Source: Campylobacter showae
GTDB lineage: Bacteria; Campylobacterota; Campylobacteria; Campylobacterales; Campylobacteraceae
Reading direction: 5' to 3'
Length of the DNA: 64,000 bases
NCBI RefSeq assembly: GCF_900573985.1
Contig: NZ_UWOK01000001.1
Coordinates: forward strand, 496,001 to 560,000
Translations under genes and position numbers: made by a program
Notes under the pieces: model-generated
The model's database searches: none
What the model was told of the DNA's origin: nothing
The model's input: only the letters and a program-made list of their open reading frames with translations
Part shown: positions 38,091 to 49,624 of the stretch, in pieces
Numbering within the stretch: position 1 is the first letter of the stretch
How the letters are laid out: each line of letters opens with the position of its first letter

Positions 38091-38579
38091 TGATTAGTTT
38101 AACATCAAAAAAGTCTAAACTAAGTATTTTTATTAAATATTTAGTTTAGACTTTGTCGAAATAGACTCTTTATTTTTACGGCGCTTTCGAAAGAAGCGGT
38201 GTGCTTTAGGGGTTTCCAAAGGGCTTTTTAGCCCTTGGTCGCAAAGACTAGCTTTGCTAGTCTGCGAAGTCTAAACGTTATTTAGTTTATCATTGTTAAA
38301 AGTCACAATCAAGTTTTAATAAATAAAACAATTTTACAGGACTTGTTAAAGATTTAAAGATCTTGCTTATTTGCTTAATGCAGAAGTTTGACGTCACAAG
38401 ATATCACAGGATTTAAAACTTACCTAGATATTAGTCAATGCTTTCCGTCTTAAAAGCTAGAGATTTAAATTTAGTAATAGATCTTAAATTTGAGGCTTAG
38501 TTATGAAATCTTAAATTTATGAGTTACCTTTAACAAGGAAGTGATGCGAATTAGAATATATTATATACTAATAAAAGGT
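38091..38579 (+). other. 16S-23S spacer, 3' part, with processing stem
   Basis: It contains hairpins AAGGGCT with AGCCCTT (about 38218-38240) and AGACTAGC with GCTAGTCT. TTAACAAGGAAGTGATGC at 38530-38547 pairs perfectly over 18 bases with 41488-41505 beyond the 23S. This is the double-stranded stem cut by RNase III during 23S maturation. Confidence 0.8.
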
Positions 38580-41484
<2,905 letters not shown>

Positions 41485-41649
41485 TAAGCATCACTTCCTT
41501 GTTAAGGGTAATTTTATTTCGAAAATTCGAAATAAAATATCTAATCTATACCTTATCAAGATCTTGTTTTAGTTAAAATGAGATTTGATTTTTAACAATT
41601 AAATAGCAGTGTTAAAGAAGTAAATTAATATAGTTTATTTCTTTAACAC

Positions 41650-41768
41650 TGCCCGTGACTATACAGACGAGGAAACGCCTTGCTCCATCTCGAACCAAGA
41701 AGCTAAGCTCGTCCTGGCTGATGATACTCTCCCTTACTGGGATGTCGGGAAAGTAGGTCGTTGCGGGC
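41650..41768 (+). rRNA. 5S ribosomal RNA
   Basis: About 119 bases from TGCCCGTGACTATACAGACG to GTTGCGGGC; the ends pair (GCCCGT with GCGGGC). It contains the conserved CGCCTTGCTCCATCTCGAAC segment. It is followed by TTTGTTTTTTT, a probable end of the operon. Confidence 0.95.
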
Positions 41769-41945
41769 TTTGTTTTTTTATGCTTTTATTCCTTTATACT
41801 TTTTACATTACATTCTTTATTCTTTGATTTAGTTCTCTTGTAATATATTGTATATTTTTTGTAAATTGATGGGCTGCTCTCCTTTATTAAACTTTATCCA
41901 AGTATTTTTTAGGGAAAATACTAAATTAAAATTATTTGGAGCATC

Positions 41946-42542
41946 ATGAGTATTTACGAGCTAAAACCCAAATTTCAAAACCTGCTTCGTCCCATAGTAA
42001 AACTTCTTTACAGTGCGGGTGTCACGGCAAATCAAGTTACATTATCAGCATGTGCTGTGTCTATTTTACTAGGCGCGCTACTCATCAAATTTGCTGATAT
42101 ATCTACTCTATTTTTTCTGCTGCCTATTTGGATGTTTTTGCGTATGGCGTTAAACGCTATCGACGGCATGCTGGCCCGCGAATTTAATCAAAAAACGCCG
42201 CTAGGAGGCTATCTAAATGAAGCTGCTGACGTCATCTCTGATGCCGCTCTTTATATTCCGTTTGCTTTTGTTGCGCCTTTTGGCTGGGGTGTTATCTCGC
42301 TCGTTATTTTTCTGGCCTTTATGAGCGAGTTTTTAGGTGTTCTGGGCCAGGTGCACGGTAGCGGTAGGCGTTACGATGGACCTATGGGTAAGAGCGATCG
42401 CGCATTCGTATTCGGGCTTATAGGCACTATATATGCGGTATTTGGTCAGCTGCCCTCATGGTTTAGTTGGACGCTTTACGCGGTGGCGCTTTTGCTTGTG
42501 CTTACCTGCATAAATCGCGTTAGAATTGGGTTGAAAAGCTAG
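41946..42542 (+). CDS. YnbA-like CDP-alcohol phosphatidyltransferase
   Basis: A 198-residue inner-membrane protein with several helices that should exchange CMP for an alcohol on a CDP-linked lipid. The signature is unusual: NAIDGMLAREFNQKTPLG then GYLNEAADVISD, so the first and third aspartates of D-x2-DG-x2-AR-x8-G-x3-D-x3-D are Asn. As I recall E. coli YnbA, it carries the same LNAIDGMLARE and YLNE variant, which is why I link it to the ynbABCD group. Other members of that group lie at 45092-51669, past hcp. It starts behind TTTGGAGC, directly after the rrn operon. Confidence 0.82.
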   Translation: MSIYELKPKFQNLLRPIVKLLYSAGVTANQVTLSACAVSILLGALLIKFADISTLFFLLPIWMFLRMALNAIDGMLAREFNQKTPLGGYLNEAADVISDAALYIPFAFVAPFGWGVISLVIFLAFMSEFLGVLGQVHGSGRRYDGPMGKSDRAFVFGLIGTIYAVFGQLPSWFSWTLYAVALLLVLTCINRVRIGLKS

Positions 42543-43195
42543 TTTAATAAAAATACGTGGCATAAATTTAAGGAATGAAGCAAAAATAGGATGACGTATT
42601 TTTGTAAATTTATGCCTAGACTCCCATAAATCAAACGATATAAATCCCAAAACAATATCCAACTGCAATGCTATAACATTTGGCGTAGTTTACGGTACGG
42701 CCAAATTTGGTTTAAAAGGTTTATAAAGCGCTAGCGTGGGGTTAGCGGGTAAGCAATAAATTTCAATCCGTACTCAGATGAATTCTTTAAAAATAGCCGA
42801 AAAATATAGCATGGTCGTGGGGAAACTTTATCAAAAAGATAGCCAAATTTACGGATGACGCAAGCTAGTCAAATTTAAAAAATAAGGATTACGATAACCG
42901 TACAAAAAACTAAATTTGACGAGCATGTCAAATTTATAAATTCAGTTTTTACTAAAGTTATCTCATTGCCAAGGCGAGCGGGTATTTTCATTTGAGTGTA
43001 TGTTTGGTGGTTAAGATCGCTTTTATTAAGCAAAGACTATGTAATACTCGTGTTGTAAAACGAAATTTGTCGCCCGCCGAAATTTTAAAATTTAGCGGGC
43101 GGAAGCGGATTTACGGGCGCGCGAGAAATCGCAAGAAATTCCGCGCGCCGTTTTATGCGTCGTTCGCGCGCCTGCAAAGATTGCCCGAGCGACGG
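42543..43195. other. Intergenic region with two GC-rich hairpins
   Basis: About 650 bases without a supported gene. Near the hcp end, CGCCCGC (43071-43077) pairs with GCGGGCG (43095-43101) around AAATTTTAAAATTT, and GGGCGCGCG (43115-43123) pairs with CGCGCGCC (43142-43149). They are likely terminators for the minus-strand hcp and perhaps for the plus-strand gene. Confidence 0.55.
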
Positions 43196-44524
43196 TTATT
43201 CGCCCAGGAAGTATTTCATATCCGCCTGCGCGTCGCCGCTGATTAGGCGAAGGCCGAAATTTTGCACCAAAAAGCCCAAAATTTCGTCGTTGAAAAACTC
43301 AGGTACCGTAGGGCCCACGTTGATATTTTTAACGCCCAGACTAAACAGCGCAAGCAGGATGATGACCGCCTTTTGCTCCATCCACATCAGCACGATCGAG
43401 ACCGGCAGATCGTTTACCGCGATGCCCGTAGCCTCGCTAAGCGCCAGAGCGATCTTGACCGCGCCGTTGCTGTCGTTGCACTGACCTAGATCGATATAGC
43501 GCGGAAGCTCGGTGCCGGGGACGGTTCCAAAATCCACGTCGTTGAAGCGGAATTTGCCGCAGCTGGAGGTCAAAATCACGCAGTCTTTCGGCAGGCTAAG
43601 CGCTAGCTCGCGGTAATACTCGCGTCCTTTGCCCGGCGCGTCGCAGCCTGCGATGACGAAAAAGCGGCGGATTTTGCCCGATTTGATCGCGTCTAAAATT
43701 TGCGGCGCGAGGCTTAAAATCGTCTTGTAGTGTCCGCCCGTCACCAAGCTCTCGTCGCTGTCCATGCTCACGTCGCCGCACGCAAGCGCGCACTCGATGA
43801 GCGGCGTAAAATCGTCGTTTTGGATATGTTTGATGCCGTCGGTGCCCGCGATAGAGTAGCCAAACAGCCTGTCTGCGTAGCTACAGGACGAGCGAAGCGG
43901 CACGATGCAGTTAGTAGTCATCAAAATAGCGCCCTTAAATTCGTTAAAAAGCTTGGTCTGATCGAACCACGCCTTGCCGACGTTGCCCTTTAGGTGCGGA
44001 TATTTGCGAAGCTGCGGATAGCCGTGCGCAGGAAGCATCTCGGAGTGGGTGTAGATATTGATGCCTTTGCCCTCGGTTGCTTTTAGCAGCGCCTCAAGAG
44101 CGTGCAGGTTGTGACCGCTAACCAAAATCGCCTTGCCCTCGACCTTGTTTTGGCTAACTTTAACCGGGGTCGGTACGCCGAATTTTGCGGTATGAGCCTC
44201 GCTTAAGATATCCATCATCTGTACGCCCGCGCTTCCGACGGCCATCAGCTGCGCGATATGCTCGTCGAAGTTAAAATTTGAGTTCGTCAGCGTAAAATAC
44301 AGCGTATCCGCCATCACGGTATCGACCGCACTGGTATCGGCGCCGAGCTCGTGCGCGTGGTGGCGGTAGGCGCTAAGGCCTTTAAGTCCGAAAACCATAG
44401 TGTCCTGAAGTAATGCTAGCGTCGAGGTTTTACCGCAGGTGCCGCGGTCTTGTCCCTTGGCGCCGCAGCCCTCTGGCGCGCTCATTTGGCACTGATGACA
44501 GAACATCTCTTGATTGTAACTCAT
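43196..44524 (-). CDS. hcp: Hybrid cluster protein (hydroxylamine/nitric oxide reductase), short class
   Basis: A 442-residue iron-sulfur protein. N-terminal cysteines 9, 12, 20 and 30 (CHQCQ, GCGAKG, TCGKT) hold the first cluster. The hybrid cluster ligands are in LVSGHNLHALEAL, MTTNCIVPL, VIAGCDAPGKGREYY, LTSSCGKFRFND and LGQCNDSNGA. The length fits the short class lacking about 100 residues of the second domain. The enzyme reduces hydroxylamine or nitric oxide and protects against nitrosative stress in low oxygen. An FNR/CRP-like box lies upstream. It sits on the opposite strand within the ynb-like cluster, so it is probably an intruder there. Confidence 0.95.
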   Translation of the reverse strand: MSYNQEMFCHQCQMSAPEGCGAKGQDRGTCGKTSTLALLQDTMVFGLKGLSAYRHHAHELGADTSAVDTVMADTLYFTLTNSNFNFDEHIAQLMAVGSAGVQMMDILSEAHTAKFGVPTPVKVSQNKVEGKAILVSGHNLHALEALLKATEGKGINIYTHSEMLPAHGYPQLRKYPHLKGNVGKAWFDQTKLFNEFKGAILMTTNCIVPLRSSCSYADRLFGYSIAGTDGIKHIQNDDFTPLIECALACGDVSMDSDESLVTGGHYKTILSLAPQILDAIKSGKIRRFFVIAGCDAPGKGREYYRELALSLPKDCVILTSSCGKFRFNDVDFGTVPGTELPRYIDLGQCNDSNGAVKIALALSEATGIAVNDLPVSIVLMWMEQKAVIILLALFSLGVKNINVGPTVPEFFNDEILGFLVQNFGLRLISGDAQADMKYFLGE

Positions 44525-44582
44525 AAAAAATCCTTTATAAAAAATTAGTTACAGATTTTAAGATTTTATTTATAATAACGAC

Positions 44583-44596
44583 TTGATCGCCGTCAA
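44583..44596 (-). promoter_or_regulatory. Candidate FNR/CRP-type site upstream of hcp
   Basis: On the minus strand the sequence is TTGACGGCGATCAA, a nearly perfect match to TTGAT-N4-ATCAA. Possible -10 boxes (TAAAAT) lie at 44563-44568 and 44555-44560; the second places the site centre near -41.5, the activator position. The Campylobacter FNR-family regulator responsible cannot be named from this. Confidence 0.5.
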
Positions 44597-44963
44597 GAAA
44601 CGGCTAAATTTTATCAAATTTATTTACAAAATGAGAATTTAAATTTTCGCAACAGCGCGGTCGCTACTCAAATTTGACTAAGTTTTAATTCTTAACTAAA
44701 GCTCGGCGGATTAGTGCGTTATGGAGTTAAGGCTCACTGCTGCTCAAAACAATCTAGCTAAAGATTTAAGCGGCCGCAGAGGGCAAAGAGAGCAAGTCTC
44801 TTGCCGCGCTTAAAAAAAGCGAATTTAGGTATAATAACGGCAAATATATAAAAGAATTTCATTATATTTTACTAAAACCAGCAAAGCGGTTTTATGGGCG
44901 GTAAGATAGAGTCGCAGGCAAGATCGCCCCAGGTTGCGCTAAGTCTAATCATTTGGAGTATCA

Positions 44964-45076
44964 TGAGCGTTTGCGAGTTAAAATTCCGAGCTTTAAACCC
45001 GCTTCGTTCGCAGGCAATTGTCGCCGTAAATCCGTGCTACTCGTTAAAATTTGACGCACCGATAGGGCAAATTTAA
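44964..45076 (+). pseudogene. Relic of the 5' end of ynbA
   Basis: The stretch from AATCATTTGGAGTATCATGAG through CCGCTTCGT closely matches the start region of the YnbA-like gene (41931-41991), including the ribosome site and the codons for MS-x-x-ELK. After about 15 codons the similarity is lost and the frame runs on in unrelated residues to a stop at 45076. It stands just before the acyltransferase gene, where ynbA would be expected. Confidence 0.7.
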
Positions 45077-45091
45077 CAAAAAGGACGAAAT

Positions 45092-45730
45092 ATGAAAGAG
45101 TTTTTAGCGGCCGCACTTGATTTTATCCTTTGCCGCATCACGATATTTATCACTGGCGTACGGCCGCCGCAGGAGCTTTTAAACATCGGCGACGGCACTA
45201 AAATTTACTATGCAAATCACGCTAGCCACGGCGATTTTTTGCTGATTTTCGTCTCGCTGCCTTACCGCGTGAGAAAGCGCGTGCGTCCCGTTGCGGCGGC
45301 GGAGTATTGGCAGGGCGGGCCCGTGCGCAGGTTTCTTGCTAAAAACGTGTTTAATATGGTTCTAATCAGCCGTCACAAGGAGCCGCTGGAGGCGCTAGCG
45401 CAAATGAGCGAGGCGCTGCAGACCCACTCTCTCATTATCTTTCCCGAAGGCACGCGCAAGACGGACGACGACCTCGCGCTGCAGCCGTTTAAAAGCGGGA
45501 TATTTCGCCTGGCGCAGCAGTGTCCCGCCGTCTCGTTCGTGCCCGTATGGATCAAAAATGCGAGAAACGTCCTGCCCAAGGGCTTTTTCGTGCCTATTCC
45601 GCTGCTTTGCGAGCTGATAGTTGGCGAGGAGATAACCTACGGCGGCGAGGGCAAGGGCGAGTTTTTACAAAAGGCGCAGGACGCGCTGCTAGCGATGAGC
45701 GATACGCAAAATGATAGAACGAAAGCTTAG
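45092..45730 (+). CDS. PlsC-like lysophospholipid acyltransferase
   Basis: A 212-residue membrane-associated acyltransferase. The catalytic block is NHASHGD (H-x4-D, residues about 46-51), with FPEGTRKTDDD (block III) at about 116-126 and FVPVWIKNA near 150. It transfers an acyl chain to a glycerophosphate or related alcohol. It starts behind AAAGGAC. It lies in one row with the CdsA-like, DUF1287, YnbC-like and YnbD-like genes, so its product probably feeds the same lipid pathway. Confidence 0.88.
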   Translation: MKEFLAAALDFILCRITIFITGVRPPQELLNIGDGTKIYYANHASHGDFLLIFVSLPYRVRKRVRPVAAAEYWQGGPVRRFLAKNVFNMVLISRHKEPLEALAQMSEALQTHSLIIFPEGTRKTDDDLALQPFKSGIFRLAQQCPAVSFVPVWIKNARNVLPKGFFVPIPLLCELIVGEEITYGGEGKGEFLQKAQDALLAMSDTQNDRTKA

Positions 45731-46073
45731 CGAGGCGGCTTTGGCCAGAGCAGTAAATTTAAGCCCCGTAAATCCGCCACGCAAGACGGGAAAATTTGCG
45801 ACCGATTTTTACGGCAAATTTGACGGCGAGTCTTTGAGAGCGGCGGCTAAAAGCGTCAAATTTAAAAACAAAACCCAGGCTAAAACGCTCGCCTCGCCGC
45901 AAATCAAATTTGACCCAAGTGCGAGCCCAAGGCGCGAGCTTTTATCGCTAACAAATTTAACCGATCAAACCGCCCGCAGAGCAAACCAAATGCGCGTAAA
46001 TTTGACTCGTTCGGCGGCATGCGAAACAGACGTCAAATTTAGCTTTAAATTTAACCAAAAGGCACTAAAATGA
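45711..46073 (+). CDS. Doubtful 120-residue basic frame bridging two genes
   Basis: The frame begins inside the acyltransferase 3' end and ends inside the ATG of the CdsA-like gene (a 4-base overlap). Its product is Lys/Arg/Asn-rich, without domains, and is largely built from AAATTT-derived codons (KF, NL, VKFK). It could be a coupling peptide or simply an AAATTT-rich spacer that happens to be open. I lean to the latter. Confidence 0.25.
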   Translation: MIERKLSEAALARAVNLSPVNPPRKTGKFATDFYGKFDGESLRAAAKSVKFKNKTQAKTLASPQIKFDPSASPRRELLSLTNLTDQTARRANQMRVNLTRSAACETDVKFSFKFNQKALK

Positions 46074-46999
46074 ACCCGCAAAATCATATATTAAATCTAT
46101 TTTTAGGACTCATCGCGGTGCTAGTCGTCTCTAGCGCCGTTGCCTTTATCCTAAAGGCGAAATTCGGCGCCGAGAACAAAACCATTGCAAATTTGACCTC
46201 GCGCATAAACGCCTGGTGGGCGATGATTTTGGTGATTTTTGCGTTTACGTATATGGGCAAAAACGCCGTGATATTTTTGTTTTTGCTTATCTCTTTTGCC
46301 GCTTTGCGCGAGTTTTTGTCGCTCATCTACATCCGCAGGGGCGATCATATCGCGCTCGTGGCGTGCTTTTACGTGATTTTGCCCGCGCAGTATATTTTTA
46401 TTTATGCCGATTGGTACGCGATGGCGATGATATTTATCCCGGTTTACGGATTTTTGTTTTTACCGATTTTGGCGGCTATTTGCGGCGATGCGGCATATTT
46501 TTTGGAGCGTTCGACGAAGATCCAGTGGGCGCTGATGATCTGCGTGTTTTGTATCTCGCACATTCCCGCGCTTCTTTTGCTGGATCTTAAGCAAGGCAGC
46601 GGCATGGAGCTGATGCTGTTTTTGATCCTGGTCGTGCAGTCTAGCGACGTGCTGCAGTACGTCTGGGGCAAGCTTTTTGGCAAACGCAAGATCGCGCCTA
46701 GCATCAGTCCGTCTAAGACCGTGGTCGGCTTTGCGGGAGGGGTTCTTAGCGCTAGCGCGCTGGCCGCGTGTCTGCATCATCTCACGCCTTTTGGCGCGGT
46801 GGGGGCGTTTTTCATCGGGCTTGCCGTTTGCATGATGGGCTTTTTAGGAGGGCTCGTTATGTCTGCGATCAAGCGCGATCTTGGCGTCAAAGACTGGGGC
46901 TACATGATCAGCGGCCACGGCGGGATGCTTGACCGCATGGACTCGCTGTGCTTTGCGGCGCCGATATTTTTTCACATAGTTAGATATTTTTACGCGTGA
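46070..46999 (+). CDS. YnbB-like phosphatidate cytidylyltransferase
   Basis: A 309-residue inner-membrane protein with about eight helices that makes CDP-diacylglycerol (or a related CDP-lipid) from CTP and phosphatidate. The CdsA signature is near the end: SPSKTVVGFAGG, then SAIKRDLGVKDWGYMISGHGGMLDRMDSLCFAAPIFF. The housekeeping cdsA is expected elsewhere; this copy pairs with the YnbA-like enzyme as in the E. coli ynb operon. Confidence 0.88.
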   Translation: MNPQNHILNLFLGLIAVLVVSSAVAFILKAKFGAENKTIANLTSRINAWWAMILVIFAFTYMGKNAVIFLFLLISFAALREFLSLIYIRRGDHIALVACFYVILPAQYIFIYADWYAMAMIFIPVYGFLFLPILAAICGDAAYFLERSTKIQWALMICVFCISHIPALLLLDLKQGSGMELMLFLILVVQSSDVLQYVWGKLFGKRKIAPSISPSKTVVGFAGGVLSASALAACLHHLTPFGAVGAFFIGLAVCMMGFLGGLVMSAIKRDLGVKDWGYMISGHGGMLDRMDSLCFAAPIFFHIVRYFYA

Positions 47000-47006
47000 G
47001 GTTTTG

Positions 47007-47561
47007 ATGAAAATTTGGAGCAAAATTTTACTTTTAGCGCTCGCGGCAAATTTAGCCTTTGCGTTTTCGGCTGGGAAGCTAGTACAAGACGCTAGAGCGC
47101 AGGTCGGGCAGACGCTGTTTTACGATCCTTCGTACGAGAGGCTAGCCTATCCGATGGGCGACGTGGATATGATAAAAGGCGTTTGCACCGACGTCGTCGT
47201 TAGGGCGCTGCGCGGGCAGGACATCGATCTGCAGCGGCTCATCCACGAGGATATGAGCGCAAATTTTAGCGCCTATCCAAAAAACTGGGGCGCGAAAAAG
47301 ACCGACAAAAACATCGATCATCGCCGAGTGCCAAATATCGCCACCTATCTAAAACGCAAAGGCTACGAGGCGAAGGGCGAGTTTAAAGCGGGCGATATCG
47401 TGACGTGGCGGCTGGATAACGGCAGGCCTCATATCGGCATAGTTTCGGATAAATTTGCCGGCGACAAAACCCCGCTCGTGATCCACAATATCGGGCTTGG
47501 CGCGCAGGAAGAGGACGTGCTAAATGTTTACGAGATAACGGGGCATTTTAGGATAAAATAA
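47007..47561 (+). CDS. DUF1287 family periplasmic protein
   Basis: A 184-residue protein with signal peptide (ILLLALAANLAFAFSAG). DUF1287 features are clear: QVGQTLFYDPSYERLAYPMGDV, GVCTDVVVRALRGQDIDLQRLIHEDM, and GDIVTWRLDNGRPHIGIVSD, in which Cys, His and Asp resemble an NlpC/P60-like hydrolase triad. E. coli YijF belongs here. I start at the ATG, one codon after a TTG. It lies between the CdsA-like and YnbC-like genes, suggesting an envelope role. Confidence 0.82.
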   Translation: MKIWSKILLLALAANLAFAFSAGKLVQDARAQVGQTLFYDPSYERLAYPMGDVDMIKGVCTDVVVRALRGQDIDLQRLIHEDMSANFSAYPKNWGAKKTDKNIDHRRVPNIATYLKRKGYEAKGEFKAGDIVTWRLDNGRPHIGIVSDKFAGDKTPLVIHNIGLGAQEEDVLNVYEITGHFRIK

Positions 47562-47599
47562 GCGTAAAAACCGATAAATTTAAGCAAGAAAGGCGAAAA

Positions 47600-49624
47600 A
47601 TGGAGTTTAAAGAGAGCTATTTTATAACGAGCGACGGGGCGAGGATATTTTACAGATACCGCTTGGCTGCGGACGTGGCGTGCGAAAATCCGGGCGCAAG
47701 CGAAGTAAATTTGTGCGAGGACGATAAATTTGACGGATCAAATTTGGGCGCCGAGGCCGCAAACGAAACGTTAAATTTGACTAGCGAGCAAGCGCGCGGC
47801 GCGGATGAAAATGCGGAGCTAGGCTCAAGCGGCGAAGGCAAATTTGAGGGACCAGATTTACCAAACGGCAGCGAAAACTCGGACTCAAATTTAAACGAAA
47901 CTAGCAAATGCGGCACGTCAAATTTGAGCGAAAACGCCGAGCAAAATCTCAAATTTAAAGCCGCGCCGAATGCCAAAGCCGTAGCGATATTTCACCGCGG
48001 ACACGAGCACTCGGGCAGGACGACGCACGTGGCGGACGGCTTGGCGGATGAGAGTTTTAGCTATTTTGCGTGGGATCAGCGCGGACACGGCAAAAGCGAG
48101 GGCGAGCGGGGCGACGCGCCGAGTATCGGTCGTCTCATCGCCGACGTGGACGAGTTTGTGGCACACATCGAGCAGAGATTTGGCTTTGATACGCAAAATC
48201 TAGCCGTGATAGCTCAAAGCGTGGGCGCCGTGCTGGTCTCTGCGTGGCTGCACGACTACGCTCCGCGCGTTCGCTGCGCGGTGCTGGCAAGTCCCGCGTT
48301 TAGCGTGAAGCTTTACGTACCGTTTGCTAGAGCCGGGCTAAAGGCTCTCTACTCCTCGCGCGGAAATTTTTTCGTAAACAGCTACGTCAAGGCGCACTAT
48401 CTCACGCACGACAAACAGCGCCAGGCTAGCTACGACGCCGACTCGCTCATCACTCGCGCGATCTCAGTGCGCATACTGCTGGGACTTTACGAAGCGGCGC
48501 AGCGCGTGGTTTCGGACGCCGCCGCGATCACGACGCCTACGCTACTGCTGATCTCGGGCGATGATTGGGTCGTGGAGCACGCCCCGCAGTACGAGTTTTA
48601 CAACGCTCTTGGCGCGCGCGTAAAGAGGCGCGAGGTTTTAGATGGATTTTACCACGATACGCTGGGCGAGAGCGAGCGGGAGAGGGCGTTTGAGATAGTG
48701 CGCGAGTTCGTCGGCGAGAGGTTTAGCGCGCCTTTTAGCGAGGTGGACTGCACGCATGCGGACGAATACGGATTTAGCCGCGAGGAGGCCGATAGGCTGG
48801 CTACGCCGCTGCCGAGATTTAGCCCGAAAAATTTACAGTTTAAATTTCAGCGGGTATTTATGCAGGCGGTTTCGCCGTGGGTCGGCGGGCTAAAGATCGG
48901 CGAAAATACGGGCTACGATAGCGGCAGTACGCTTGACTACGTTTACCGAAACGAGCCGCAAGGGGCGAATAAATTTTTTAAATTTATCGACAAATTTTAC
49001 CTAAACGCTATCGGCTGGCGCGGCATCAGGGAGCGCAAGCGAAATATCAAACTAGCCATCGATCAGGCCGTAGCAAAGCTGCAGGAGCGAGGCGAGCCGC
49101 TACGACTGCTAGACATCGCCTCGGGGCACGGCAGATACATACTAGACGCCGCGCAAGGGCATAAATTTGAGCGCATAACGCTACGCGACTACAGCGACAT
49201 AAACGTAAAAGCCGGCAGCGAAATGATAAAAGAGCGCGGGCTGCAGGACGTCGCGAGCTTTACGCAGGCAAACGCGTTCGAAGCCGCTAGCTACGAGGGT
49301 TTGCAGGGCACATATACGCTAGGCGTCGTATCGGGGCTGTTTGAGCTCTTTCCGGATAACTCGGTCGTGCGCACTGCGCTACAAGGCTTTGCAAGCAGCG
49401 TAAGAAGCGGTGGCTACCTCATCTACACCAACCAGCCGTGGCACCCGCAGCTCGAGATGATCGCGCGCGCTCTATCGAGCCACAGGCAGGGCGCTGCGTG
49501 GATCATGCGCCGCCGCAGCCAGGCCGAGATGGATCAGCTCGTGGCAAAGGCGGGATTTAAAAAAGTAAAAGAGTGGATAGATGGGGATGGGATATTTAGC
49601 GTTAGCTTGGCTGTTAAAATTTAG
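47600..49624 (+). CDS. YnbC-like alpha/beta hydrolase fused to a methyltransferase, with a large low-complexity insertion
   Basis: A 674-residue two-domain protein. Residues about 1-375 form a lysophospholipase-like alpha/beta hydrolase: KAVAIFHRGHEHSGR, WDQRGHGKSEGERG, the nucleophile elbow IAQSVGA (Ser), LISGDDWVV (Asp) and DGFYHDTLGE (His). Residues about 480-674 are a class I methyltransferase with the SAM loop LLDIASGHGRY (about 502-512). This fusion is that of E. coli YnbC. Residues about 27-120, between the first strand and the second, are a Glu/Asn/Ser/Gly-rich insertion coded by a stretch with eight AAATTT sites. A ribosome site precedes the ATG. A structured repeat follows the stop directly. 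Confidence 0.85.
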   Translation: MEFKESYFITSDGARIFYRYRLAADVACENPGASEVNLCEDDKFDGSNLGAEAANETLNLTSEQARGADENAELGSSGEGKFEGPDLPNGSENSDSNLNETSKCGTSNLSENAEQNLKFKAAPNAKAVAIFHRGHEHSGRTTHVADGLADESFSYFAWDQRGHGKSEGERGDAPSIGRLIADVDEFVAHIEQRFGFDTQNLAVIAQSVGAVLVSAWLHDYAPRVRCAVLASPAFSVKLYVPFARAGLKALYSSRGNFFVNSYVKAHYLTHDKQRQASYDADSLITRAISVRILLGLYEAAQRVVSDAAAITTPTLLLISGDDWVVEHAPQYEFYNALGARVKRREVLDGFYHDTLGESERERAFEIVREFVGERFSAPFSEVDCTHADEYGFSREEADRLATPLPRFSPKNLQFKFQRVFMQAVSPWVGGLKIGENTGYDSGSTLDYVYRNEPQGANKFFKFIDKFYLNAIGWRGIRERKRNIKLAIDQAVAKLQERGEPLRLLDIASGHGRYILDAAQGHKFERITLRDYSDINVKAGSEMIKERGLQDVASFTQANAFEAASYEGLQGTYTLGVVSGLFELFPDNSVVRTALQGFASSVRSGGYLIYTNQPWHPQLEMIARALSSHRQGAAWIMRRRSQAEMDQLVAKAGFKKVKEWIDGDGIFSVSLAVKI

